The notes under the pieces: generated by a model
Seen by the model: only the letters and a program-made list of their open reading frames with translations
What the model was told of the DNA's origin: nothing
Databases searched by the model: none
Position numbers and translations under genes: made by a program
Assembly (NCBI RefSeq): GCF_006175985.1
Contig: NZ_SRSH01000019.1
Location: 42,086-106,085, forward strand
Direction of reading: 5' to 3'
DNA length: 64,000 bases
Source of the DNA: Methylotetracoccus oryzae
GTDB taxonomy: Bacteria > Pseudomonadota > Gammaproteobacteria > Methylococcales > Methylococcaceae
In this document: positions 8,105 to 15,175 of the stretch, one piece after another
How the letters are laid out: each line of letters opens with the position of its first letter
How positions within the stretch are numbered: position 1 is the first letter of the stretch

Positions 8105-8419
8105 ATGGCTTCCGTGCTGATCAACAACCTGCCCGACGCGCTGCACCAGCAACTCAAGCAGCGTGCCGAGAAGCACCACCGCAGCTTGAATAAGGAGGTG
8201 ATTGCCTTGATTGAGGCGGCGCTGACCAACCCGCAAGCGGAGGACGCCTCGGAACCCGTCGCGTCTCTGCGCGACCCACGGGTAACGGAGCTGCTAGAAG
8301 AAGTCCAGCAGCGTCGGGCGGCTCGTGTGTTGGCGTTGCGGGGAAAGTATCGAACTTCGATATCGTCGAGCGAGGAATTTGCCGATCGCAAGGCGGAAGA
8401 AGTCGCACCGGAACGGTGA
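8105..8419 (+). CDS. Ribbon-helix-helix antitoxin (VapB/FitA-like)
   Basis: The first 45 residues form an Arc/MetJ-type ribbon-helix-helix: short beta strand S-V-L-I-N-N-L-P, then helices with L-K-Q-R-A-E-K-H-H-R-S-L-N-K-E-V-I-A-L-I-E, as in FitA/VapB antitoxins that bind their own promoter. The acidic/basic tail (about 50-104) would wrap the toxin. It ends at TGA 8417-8419, four bases before the GTG start of the PIN toxin gene, the usual antitoxin-toxin order. Autoregulation by the RHH domain is expected from the family. The antitoxin looks intact while its toxin gene is frameshifted. Confidence 0.82.
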   Translation: MASVLINNLPDALHQQLKQRAEKHHRSLNKEVIALIEAALTNPQAEDASEPVASLRDPRVTELLEEVQQRRAARVLALRGKYRTSISSSEEFADRKAEEVAPER

Positions 8420-8422
8420 CAG

Positions 8423-8822
8423 GTGAGCGTCGTCCTCGACGCCTGCGCGCTCATTGCGTACTTGCGCGGTGAAGCGGGGTCGGAACGGGTCGCAGAACCC
8501 TCTGATCGCCGAGAACTGCTTCGCGCACGCGGTCAATCTCTGCGAGGTCTATTGCGGTTGCATTCGCGTCGACGGCGAGGATAAAGCCGAAGCGCTCATC
8601 CGCGATCTAAAGGATGCAGGCGTGACCAACCGATCCGATATCGACGAGGACTTCTGGAAGGACGTCGGCCAGATCAAGGCCAGCATAGGGCGGGTTTCCC
8701 TCGCTGACTGTTTTGCGATTGCGCTGGCAAGACGCCTGAATGTGGCAGTCGGGACGTCCGATCACGACCAATTCGACAAGATTGCGGCCCATGAAATCTG
8801 CGTCGTCGAGTTCATTCGATGA
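8423..8822 (+). pseudogene. PIN-domain toxin (VapC-like), frameshifted
   Basis: GTG 8423 opens a frame that begins S-V-V-L-D-A-C-A-L-I-A-Y-L-R-G-E-A, the canonical start of a VapC PIN ribonuclease with the first catalytic aspartate. Homology leaves this frame between about 8480 and 8512 and continues in the +1 frame: A-H-A-V-N-L-C-E-V-Y-C with the catalytic Glu, then S-L-A-D-C-F-A-I-A-L-A-R-R and G-T-S-D-H-D-Q-F-D with the remaining acidic residues, to the stop at 8822. All PIN residues are present across the two frames, so one indel has broken an otherwise complete gene. A sequencing error or loss of a toxic activity would both explain it. Confidence 0.75.
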
Positions 8823-8827
8823 CTGCT

Positions 8828-9013
8828 TCAGTGGGCCTGATCTTCCGGGGCACGTTTCATCGAACACGGGTTCACGCACAAAAGGTCCGGCTGCTGATGC
8901 GCCTGCTCCGCGCCGTTGACTGGAATGGAGCGGTACTCTAAATCCAGTAAGGACAGAAACAGACGCACCTTGTGGCAGTGGCCCGAGAGCGCCGATTCGT
9001 ACAGTTCGATCAC
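8828..9013 (-). pseudogene. Glutathione S-transferase N-terminal fragment
   Basis: The 61-codon frame begins M-I-E-L-Y-E-S-A-L-S-G-H-C-H-K-V-R-L-F-L, the thioredoxin-like N-terminus of a bacterial glutathione S-transferase, with an S-G-H-C-H site near the glutathione-binding helix. It breaks off after L-C-V-N-P, where the conserved G-Q-V-P-V-L segment should follow, and ends in unrelated residues. The whole alpha-helical C-terminal domain is absent. A truncated remnant next to other fragments. Confidence 0.7.
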
Positions 9014-9054
9014 GGGATTCGTCAGTCGATGTATTGACGTTGCACGGAAACGGT

Positions 9055-9678
9055 TCAGAACCCTGCCGCCGCGCGCAGTTCGGCATTCTCCCGTTCCAGT
9101 TCGGCCACCCTCGCCTGCAGCGGCTCCAGCAGCCGACCTTGAATTTCCTCAACGGTGAACCGCGGCGTGATGTGCCGTGGGCAGTTCCAGTCGTAAGCCT
9201 CCACCGTCAATAGGACGGCCCGTTCCACCTGAGCCCGGTAGGCTGGCATTTCCAGCCGAGCGATGAGCGCTGGATCATCGGCCTCGTCCACCACCCTCGC
9301 CCGCGCCCAGATTTTGAGCCGGCGGCGGTTCGGGTAGTCCATCAGGATCAGTGCGATGCGGCTCTCGGCTGCCAGATTGCCGACACTGATGTATTGCACA
9401 TTCCCGCGGAAATCGGCGTAGCCCAGGGTGTGCTCGTCCAGCACCTTGAGGAAACCCTTCGGGCCGCCGCGGAATTGGACGTAAGGCCAGCCGTTCTGGC
9501 CCACCGTCGCCTGGTAGAAACCGTCGCGGGCCGCAATGAAATCCTGCTCGGTCCGGCTCAGGACGGGTCGCGGTTCCTCCAATTCCTCGAACCGGCGGTT
9601 GGCCTCCCGACTGCCATAGCGGGACTGGGCGGCTTTGACGCTGTCGGTGAAGGTGATTGCAGCGAATCGGCGGGGCAT
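9055..9678 (-). CDS. Pyridoxamine 5'-phosphate oxidase-family flavoprotein
   Basis: A 207-aa protein of the PNPOx-like split-barrel fold, which binds FMN or a related cofactor. Family features visible are F-I-A-A-R-D-G-F-Y-Q-A-T-V-G-Q-N-G-W-P-Y, the R-G-G-P-K-G-F-L-K-V-L-D block and the later Y-P-N-R-R-R-L-K-I-W-A-R strand. The last 25 residues form a predicted coiled coil (L-Q-A-R-V-A-E-L-E-R-E-N-A-E-L), an add-on to the barrel. ATG 9678 is chosen because AAAGGAG lies nine bases upstream. The carboxymuconolactone-decarboxylase-like gene lies 74 bp upstream on the same strand, and a divergent LysR gene follows, so the two enzymes probably form a LysR-controlled unit. Substrate unknown. Confidence 0.8.
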   Translation of the reverse strand: MPRRFAAITFTDSVKAAQSRYGSREANRRFEELEEPRPVLSRTEQDFIAARDGFYQATVGQNGWPYVQFRGGPKGFLKVLDEHTLGYADFRGNVQYISVGNLAAESRIALILMDYPNRRRLKIWARARVVDEADDPALIARLEMPAYRAQVERAVLLTVEAYDWNCPRHITPRFTVEEIQGRLLEPLQARVAELERENAELRAAAGF

Positions 9679-9752
9679 GGTCGTGGCTCCTTTGCGTTGA
9701 ATCTCACCCGGACTGGGCCGGCACGGCAGCACCGGCCCTTGGCTCCATGCCG

Positions 9753-10298
9753 TCAGGCCGCTTGCTTCAATGCGACCTTGGGAAAGTCGATCTCCACCCG
9801 ACTGGCCTTGCCGAGAATATTGGTCAAAAGGTTCATGCCGACGTGGACGATGATCTCAACCATTTCGGCATCGCCGAAGCCGGCCGAGCGGACCGCATCC
9901 AGTTCAGCCTGGGTCACCTCTCCCTTGTGCTCGACCAGAGCGCGGGCGAACGCGACCGCCGCCGCGGCCTTGGCATCCCGCGACGTGCCGTCCCGATTGG
10001 CGGCGATCTCCTCGCTGCTCAGGCCCGCCTTGCGGCCGATGGCGCTGTGGGCTGACAGGCAGTATTCGCAACTGTTCTGCTCCGCCAGGGTGACGGCGAT
10101 GCGCTCCCGGGTCGGAAGATCCAGAGCGCCATTTCCAGCGATGTGGTGGAGCCCCAGGAAGGCACCCAGCGCTGCCGGCGAGTTGGCCAGCACCCGGAGG
10201 AAGTTGGGCGTGGCGCCCAGTTGGGCCTGGACGGCGTCCAGCAGGGTCTTGGCTTCGCCGGTGGCAGTCTGCGGATTGATGACATTGATGCGGGCCAT
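9753..10298 (-). CDS. Carboxymuconolactone decarboxylase family (AhpD-like) protein
   Basis: The 181-aa product has the CMD/AhpD helical fold with the redox motif C-E-Y-C-L-S-A-H (C-x-x-C then H three residues on), typical of peroxidase-related alkylhydroperoxidase-D-like proteins. The N-terminal P-N-F-L-R-V-L-A-N-S-P and D-L-P-T-R-E-R-I-A-V-T segments are also family-typical. It likely acts as a cytoplasmic thiol-dependent antioxidant enzyme rather than a true decarboxylase. ATG 10298 has a GGAG box a few bases upstream. It is transcribed divergently from the LysR gene at 10432, with a 133-bp shared region, and precedes the PNPOx-like gene. Confidence 0.88.
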   Translation of the reverse strand: MARINVINPQTATGEAKTLLDAVQAQLGATPNFLRVLANSPAALGAFLGLHHIAGNGALDLPTRERIAVTLAEQNSCEYCLSAHSAIGRKAGLSSEEIAANRDGTSRDAKAAAAVAFARALVEHKGEVTQAELDAVRSAGFGDAEMVEIIVHVGMNLLTNILGKASRVEIDFPKVALKQAA

Positions 10299-10431
10299 GG
10301 GAGTTCTCCTGGAAGTCGGGTTGGGTTCGGGTTGGTGCCGTTGTTGTCGGCACGGGGATAGGCTATGTCGTTACAGGATCATGATGAATAGCCTATGATC
10401 ACAAGACTCTATTCCATTCTTCGGAATAATC

Positions 10432-11331
10432 ATGGATCGTCTCCACGCCCTTCAGGTCTTCGTGGCAGTGGCCGATGCCGAGGGCTTCGCGCCCGCAGCA
10501 CGGAAGCTGCACCTATCGCCGCCCGCCGTCACCCGCGCTGTCGCCGCCTTGGAGGACCGGCTGGGCGTCATCCTGTTTCACCGCACGACGCGGCAGGTGC
10601 GACTGACGGAGGCAGGCCTGCGGTTTCTGGAGGACGCCCGGCGAATCCTGCAAGATTTGGAAGAGGCAGAGGAATCGGCCGCCGGCGCCCATCGCACCCC
10701 GCGCGGCCCGCTGCGTGTGACCGCGTCCATGCGGTTCGGTGCCCTCTACATCGGTCCCCTCCTGCTGGATTTCCTGCAGCGGTACCCGGAGGTGTCGGTG
10801 GAGACGCTGTTCGTCGACCGGGTGGTGAATCTGTTGGAGGAAGGGCTGGACGTGGCCATCCGAATCGGCAAACTGCCCGATTCGTCACTGACGGCGATTC
10901 GGGTGGGATCGGTGCGGCGCGTGGTTTGCGCGGCACCGACTTACCTGGAACGCCGCGGCATCCCGCAGGCGCCGGAGGACATTCGGCGGCATGACATCAT
11001 CCTGTTCTCGAGCCTCAACGCCAGACCGGAATGGCAGTTCCGGGGACCGGTCGACGGGCTGTCGGTGGCGTTTGCCACCCGGCTCACGGTGAACACGGCG
11101 GAGGTCGCCATCAATGCGGCGGTAGCCGGCCACGGGCTCACGCGGGTGTTGTCCTACATGATCGCGCCGGAACTGCGAGAGGGGCGGTTGCGGATCGTAC
11201 TGGCGGACCAGGAGACCCCGCCTCTACCTATCCATGTGGTCTACCAAGGGGGCCGGAAAGCGCCGGCCCGGGTCCGGGCATTCACCGATTTTGCGGTGGC
11301 TAGACTGCGAGCCGACCCGTCAATCAATTGA
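10432..11331 (+). CDS. LysR-family transcriptional regulator
   Basis: A 299-aa regulator. Residues 1-60 are the winged helix (L-Q-V-F-V-A-V-A-D-A-E-G-F-A-P-A-A-R-K-L and D-R-L-G-V-I-L-F-H-R-T-T-R); about 90-295 are the periplasmic-binding-like effector domain. The pattern R-G-P-L-R-V-T-A-S just after the linker matches the subgroup that includes AaeR/DsdC-like LysR proteins common in proteobacteria. Divergent orientation from the CMD-like gene and a 133-bp intergenic region suggest it controls that gene, the PNPOx-like gene and itself. The effector is unknown. It converges on msrP. Confidence 0.92.
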   Translation: MDRLHALQVFVAVADAEGFAPAARKLHLSPPAVTRAVAALEDRLGVILFHRTTRQVRLTEAGLRFLEDARRILQDLEEAEESAAGAHRTPRGPLRVTASMRFGALYIGPLLLDFLQRYPEVSVETLFVDRVVNLLEEGLDVAIRIGKLPDSSLTAIRVGSVRRVVCAAPTYLERRGIPQAPEDIRRHDIILFSSLNARPEWQFRGPVDGLSVAFATRLTVNTAEVAINAAVAGHGLTRVLSYMIAPELREGRLRIVLADQETPPLPIHVVYQGGRKAPARVRAFTDFAVARLRADPSIN

Positions 11332-11506
11332 GGAACAAGCGCCCGGACTGGCCGACGAGCCGACCTTTCGCTTGTGCTCGCACCGAGCGTGTGCGGCCAG
11401 TTTGCCCTGACCGGGTTGGCTAGCGGGATGAGGCTCGGCGCGAATGTCCCGACATTCCAGCCGCGCCACGACACACCTGGCGGATTGCGCCCGTTCAGCC
11501 GGATAA

Positions 11507-12439
11507 TCAGAAATCTCTTCGGAGATCCATGCCCGCATACATTCCAGCCACTTGTTCGGCATAGCCGTTGAAGGGCAGGGTCGGGCGCTTGAGGAATTCG
11601 CCGATGCGGCGTTCCTTGGCCTGACTCCAGCGGGGATGATCCACGTCCGGATTCACGTTGGAATAGAAGCCGTACTCCCGCGGTCCCGCCTCATTCCAGG
11701 TGGTGATGGGCTGTTGCTCGGTGAGGCGAATCCTGACGATGGATTTGGCGCTCTTGAAGCCGTATTTCCAGGGAATGACGATCCGCACCGGGGCACCGTT
11801 CTGATTGGGCAGGAGCTCCCCGTACAGGCCCACGGTCAGCAAGGTCAGCGGGTGCATGGCCTCGTCCATGCGCAGCCCTTCCCGGTACGGCCAGGTCAGC
11901 ACCGAACTCTTCTGTCCCGGCATCCGCTCTGGGTCGAGCAGGGTCGTGAATTCGACGAACTTGGCGTTGCCGGTGGGCTCTACCCGCTTCAGCAGTTCCG
12001 CCAGAGGAAAGCCCACCCAGGGCACCACCATCGACCAGGCTTCCACGCAGCGCAGCCGGTAGATGCGCTCCTCCAGCGGCGCCAGCTTGAGGATATCCTC
12101 GATGTCGAAGACCCGCGGCTTGCGAACCTCCCCTTCAACGGCAATAGTCCAGGGGCGGGTTTTGAAGTTTGCTGCGTGGCGGGCCGGATCCTCCTTGTCC
12201 GTTCCGAACTCGTAGAAGTTGTTGTAGCCCGTGACGGCTTCGTAGGGGGTGGGCTTGTCCTGCGCGACATAGGCACCCCGCTTCAGGCCGGGGAGTTTCT
12301 CGCCGGCCGCCGCGAGCCCAGGCCAGGCGCTCACCGCCGCCATGCCGGCGGTCAATTGCAGGAACCGTCGGCGGTCGTAGAACAGCTCGGGCGGGGTGAT
12401 CTCTGACGGACGAAGGTCCGCTGGTCGCTTGATCAGCAT
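11507..12439 (-). CDS. msrP: Protein-methionine-sulfoxide reductase catalytic subunit MsrP (YedY)
   Basis: Periplasmic molybdoenzyme that reduces methionine sulfoxide in envelope proteins, using electrons from the haem membrane protein MsrQ. The 310-aa sequence has a Tat signal (D-R-R-R-F-L-Q-L around residue 22), the sulfite-oxidase-like core and the Mo-ligand cysteine in R-L-R-C-V-E-A-W (Cys131). Also visible are W-V-G-F-P-L and the [17 protein letters not shown] strand. Length is normal. No msrQ lies in the window. It is placed 55 bp after doxX on the same strand as the bufferin operon, so it may be co-transcribed with copper-handling genes; copper and hypochlorous stress both oxidise periplasmic methionines. 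Confidence 0.93.
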   Translation of the reverse strand: MLIKRPADLRPSEITPPELFYDRRRFLQLTAGMAAVSAWPGLAAAGEKLPGLKRGAYVAQDKPTPYEAVTGYNNFYEFGTDKEDPARHAANFKTRPWTIAVEGEVRKPRVFDIEDILKLAPLEERIYRLRCVEAWSMVVPWVGFPLAELLKRVEPTGNAKFVEFTTLLDPERMPGQKSSVLTWPYREGLRMDEAMHPLTLLTVGLYGELLPNQNGAPVRIVIPWKYGFKSAKSIVRIRLTEQQPITTWNEAGPREYGFYSNVNPDVDHPRWSQAKERRIGEFLKRPTLPFNGYAEQVAGMYAGMDLRRDF

Positions 12440-12494
12440 CAGTTTTACCGTGTTGCGTTTTTTTTCGGCAGTTCGCCGTCGCTGGCCGGGACCG

Positions 12495-12977
12495 TCAGCG
12501 CTCCGCCAGCCACAGCCGGTAAACCAGATGGTCCACCGACAACCGCCCCGGTCCGTGTAGGAGACTGACCAACAGCATGAGGCCCCAAACCTTGTGTTGC
12601 TCCAGCCCTGCGGAGCCCATGTCGGGATACGAGATCACCGCGACGAGATTGAAGATAAACAACACGAACGCGGCAAAACGCCCGCCAAGTCCCACGGCCA
12701 GCAGGACCGGGAACAGCAGTTCTACGCAGGTCCCCGCGTAGGCTGCCATTTCCGGGGGCAGCAGCGGCACCGCGTATTCGTTCTCGAATAGAAAGAGCGT
12801 GCTGTCCCAGGACTGGATCTTGGTCAGCCCGGACACCCAGAAGGCGTAGGCGACCCACAGGCGCAACAGCAGATCACCGAGGGGGGCTGCGTAGTCCAGG
12901 CCCTGAGTGATCCGGTGGAGTCGGTCACGCCAGCCGAGTTGGCGCGCGGTCCGTGTGGAATTAACGTAATCGATCAT
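12495..12977 (-). CDS. DoxX-family membrane protein of the bufferin operon
   Basis: A 160-aa integral membrane protein with four predicted helices (about residues 30-50, 70-95, 100-120 and 128-148), matching the DoxX family often encoded last in bufferin (DUF2282/DUF692/DUF2063) operons. ATG 12977 overlaps the bufC stop in an ATGA arrangement, indicating translational coupling. An upstream in-frame extension reaching 13514 is only the antisense-free shadow of bufC. DoxX proteins in these operons are thought to support redox steps in or near the membrane; the exact role here is inferred from context. Confidence 0.85.
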   Translation of the reverse strand: MIDYVNSTRTARQLGWRDRLHRITQGLDYAAPLGDLLLRLWVAYAFWVSGLTKIQSWDSTLFLFENEYAVPLLPPEMAAYAGTCVELLFPVLLAVGLGGRFAAFVLFIFNLVAVISYPDMGSAGLEQHKVWGLMLLVSLLHGPGRLSVDHLVYRLWLAER

Positions 12978-13768
12978 GGCAATGCTCCTCCGGCGAATCG
13001 CGCGGGATGGTTGAACACGTGAAGGCCCATCAACCGGACGAGACTTGCGGGCAAGTCGAACCCAGGCTCCGCGCGGATGGCGGCTTCGAAGGCCGTCTCG
13101 AGACTGCCTTCTCTGGACAGGCGTTCCAGGCACGCGAACTCGCCGGCCGACAAGGGATGCAGGAGCACCTCCGCCCCTTCTCGAAGGACCAGTACCCGGC
13201 ATCCGGTTTCCCGGTCGAGGTCGATACTCGGGTCTCCTGAGTATTCCGGCTGATTGACATGGAAGATGCGCAGCACCGGCCATGGAGAGGCCAGAAGACG
13301 GACGCTTGGCCGGAGGCGGAGAGAGAGTTGCGTGTGACGTTCTGGCGGCACTGCGGCGAGTTCGGCGACGCCGAAAGCAGGCGCTTCCGCTGCATGGAAG
13401 GCCTCGTGCCAGGCCCATTCCAGACGCGCCACGTCCGGCAGGTACGGCAAGGAGGCCGCGAGCTCCGAGCCCGCGATGGACGCGGGAAACTCCGCGCCGT
13501 AATCCAACAGGCAACCACTGCGGGGCGGGTGCTCGGCCACGAAACTCCGGGCCAGGGCGTCGAAGAACTCCGTTCCCACAAGCCGGTGGACTACCGGAAA
13601 TCCGTCCCGCAGCGCCTCGCTCAGACCCAGGAAGGTATTGTTCCGGTAAAGGCCGAGGCGCCGTTCCGGCGACAGGCCGTTGGCTCGTATCCAGGGCCGG
13701 ATGGAGCCTGGATCGCTGGCGAACACGGCGGCCGAAAAGCCTCGTTGAGTGTCAGCCAGCGAGGGCAT
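12974..13768 (-). CDS. bufC: Bufferin operon protein BufC (DUF2063)
   Basis: A 264-aa protein of the DUF2063 family (HvfC/BufC). The N-terminal part has the conserved R-R-L-G-L-Y-R-N-N-T pattern and A-L-R-D-G-F-P-V-V-H-R-L-V-G; the D-V-A-R-L-E-W-A-W segment lies mid-protein. By analogy with the related MbnC it partners with the iron-dependent BufB to modify cysteines of the BufA precursor peptide. The gene overlaps bufB by 17 bases and doxX by four, so the three are co-translated. DUF2063 proteins were formerly called putative DNA-binding; the operon context argues for the maturation role. Confidence 0.9.
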   Translation of the reverse strand: MPSLADTQRGFSAAVFASDPGSIRPWIRANGLSPERRLGLYRNNTFLGLSEALRDGFPVVHRLVGTEFFDALARSFVAEHPPRSGCLLDYGAEFPASIAGSELAASLPYLPDVARLEWAWHEAFHAAEAPAFGVAELAAVPPERHTQLSLRLRPSVRLLASPWPVLRIFHVNQPEYSGDPSIDLDRETGCRVLVLREGAEVLLHPLSAGEFACLERLSREGSLETAFEAAIRAEPGFDLPASLVRLMGLHVFNHPARFAGGALP

Positions 13769-14636
13769 GGGACCTTGCCTCCAGATGGCGATCGGCGGTC
13801 CGGGCTTCGACCAGCAGTTCCGCCAGGGGGGGTAGCCGCGCGTCCCATTCGATCAGCGTAGGTTTCGGCCCGAATGCCGTCAGGGCCTCGACATACAGCG
13901 CCCAGACTTCGCGACACACCGGCCCGTCGTGGGTGTCGATGAGCAGATCGCCGTGCTCCATGGGCCGCTGGCTATGTCCGGCTAGATGCAATTCCTCGAT
14001 CGGACCGCCGGCGAGACCCCGCAAATATTCGTGGGTATCCCAGCGATGATTGCGGCAGGACACATAGAGGTTGTTCAGATCCAGCAGAATGCCCGCTCCG
14101 GATCGGCGCGTGGCTTCAGCGAGGAATTCCCACTCCGGCAGCGAGGAGTGGGCAAATTCGAGGTAGCTGGAGGGATTCTCGATCAGCAGCCGCTGGCCCA
14201 GGAACTCTTGGACCCGGGTGAGCCGCCCCACAAAATGATCCAGCGCTTCTTCCGTGTACGGCAGCGGCAAAAGATCGTTGTGGAAGCACCCGCCATAGGA
14301 TCCCCAGGACAGATGTTCCGAAACCAGTCCCGGCTCGATCCGCATGATCAAGGCCTTCAGCCGAGTGAGGTGGCGCTCGTCGAGCGGATCGACAGACCCC
14401 AGCGACATGCCCACACCGTGCAGGCTGACGGGATAGTCGGCCCGGAGACTTTCCAAGACCCGAAGCGGTGTGCCACCCCCGCCGAAGTAGTTCTCGCTGT
14501 GCGCCTCGAACCAGCCCACAGTCGGGCGAGTTTCCGCTACCTCATGGTAATGCTCGGCGCGGAGGCCGATTCCGGCCGACGCCGGAATCGTGCCTTGGGC
14601 GCGCTGGAGGCACGGGGCCGGCAGCACGACCGCCAT
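13752..14636 (-). CDS. bufB: Bufferin maturation enzyme BufB (DUF692, multinuclear iron oxidase)
   Basis: A 294-aa TIM-barrel DUF692 protein related to MbnB, the multi-iron enzyme that converts peptide cysteines to oxazolone/thioamide or thiooxazole groups. Metal-ligand-rich motifs are visible: A-H-S-E-N-Y-F, L-V-S-E-H-L-S-W, L-L-I-E-N-P-S-S-Y, L-D-L-N-N-L-Y-V-S, E-L-H-L-A-G-H and D-T-H-D-G-P-V. The substrate is predicted to be the BufA peptide encoded immediately upstream; the bufA stop codon directly abuts the bufB ATG. Known bufferins bind copper and protect against it. Confidence 0.93.
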   Translation of the reverse strand: MAVVLPAPCLQRAQGTIPASAGIGLRAEHYHEVAETRPTVGWFEAHSENYFGGGGTPLRVLESLRADYPVSLHGVGMSLGSVDPLDERHLTRLKALIMRIEPGLVSEHLSWGSYGGCFHNDLLPLPYTEEALDHFVGRLTRVQEFLGQRLLIENPSSYLEFAHSSLPEWEFLAEATRRSGAGILLDLNNLYVSCRNHRWDTHEYLRGLAGGPIEELHLAGHSQRPMEHGDLLIDTHDGPVCREVWALYVEALTAFGPKPTLIEWDARLPPLAELLVEARTADRHLEARSHALAG

Positions 14637-14909
14637 TTACTTCCCGCCCTGCGGGGCTTCCAGTGAACCGCCCACGATCCGCTCGCAGGTGCCCTTGGGC
14701 ACGACGAGAAAGGCATCCTTCTGCCCGTCTTCCATCGAATGGCCCGCGCAGGCATTGGACAGGGTCTTGCAGTCGTTCTTGCCGGATTTGACGATGCCAT
14801 AGCATTTGTCCCCATCGGCTTTCTTTTCGGCGGCGCCGGCATTTCCGGCCAGCCCGAGGGCGACAACGGCGGCCAGGGTGGAAGTGACGATCGTCTTGTT
14901 CTGAGTCAT
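14637..14909 (-). CDS. bufA: Bufferin precursor peptide BufA (DUF2282)
   Basis: A 90-aa secreted DUF2282 peptide: signal peptide over residues 1-26 (hydrophobic A-A-V-V-A-L-G-L-A-G ending A-G-A-A), then a mature domain with four cysteines at 36, 47, 54 and 75. C-Y-G-I-V, N-D-C-K-T-L, N-A-C-A-G-H-S and K-G-T-C-E-R match the BufA1 pattern. Cysteines of this family are modified by BufB/BufC to make a periplasmic copper-buffering ribosomally made peptide. ATG 14909 is chosen over an upstream in-frame TTG at 14921. It is the first gene of the operon and lies about 70 bp downstream of a sigma-54-type promoter. Confidence 0.9.
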   Translation of the reverse strand: MTQNKTIVTSTLAAVVALGLAGNAGAAEKKADGDKCYGIVKSGKNDCKTLSNACAGHSMEDGQKDAFLVVPKGTCERIVGGSLEAPQGGK

Positions 14910-14980
14910 ATGTTGATCCAAGGGCTTGAGTTGATGGTAAGGAGTCGGTCGCGGTCATTCATCGCGACGGAGGCTTAACA

Positions 14981-14996
14981 GCGAATGCCGTGCCAG
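14981..14996 (-). promoter_or_regulatory. Sigma-54 (-24/-12) promoter of the bufferin operon
   Basis: On the minus strand the sequence reads CTGGCACGGCATTCGCT, with the invariant GG and GC exactly ten bases apart. It differs from the sigma-54 consensus (TGGCACG-N4-TTGC) at a single position in the -12 box. It faces bufA, with a leader of about 60 nt. A sigma-54 activator gene begins about 180 bp away, transcribed divergently. Confidence 0.8.
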
Positions 14997-15051
14997 GTTC
15001 TGAAGTGGCCATTAAGGCGCAATAAATACAGTCGCTTGGAGCATCGTGGAT

Positions 15052-15067
15052 AACGCTTCAAAGCGTT
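15052..15067. promoter_or_regulatory. Inverted repeat, candidate activator (UAS) site
   Basis: AACGCTT and AAGCGTT flank a two-base CA spacer, a perfect 7-bp dyad located about 60 bp upstream of the sigma-54 promoter and between the divergent bufA and activator genes. Enhancer-binding proteins with Fis-type domains bind such dyads. Assignment is by position and symmetry only. Confidence 0.5.
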
Positions 15068-15104
15068 GCCAGGGGCCGGCCCGGCCACGAATCGTTGAGG
15101 GCAG

Positions 15105-15120
15105 CCACCAGATTTGGTGG
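15105..15120. promoter_or_regulatory. Second inverted repeat in the bufA/activator intergenic region
   Basis: CCACCA and TGGTGG are separated by GATT, a perfect 6-bp dyad about 110-125 bp upstream of the sigma-54 promoter and 56 bp before the activator start. It could be a second activator site or an autoregulatory site. Its sequence differs from the dyad at 15052, so both are unlikely to bind the same dimer equally well. Confidence 0.4.
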
Positions 15121-15175
15121 GGGGTATTGCGGAACCGGGTAAGATGGCGGCCTAGACACCGGAACCCGCCCGCCT

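Noticed and set aside
11552..12406. Plus-strand 284-codon frame
   Set aside because: Antisense to msrP, which has clear family motifs.
12978..13514. Upstream extension of the DoxX frame
   Set aside because: It lies wholly inside bufC in another frame; the ATGA overlap fixes the doxX start.
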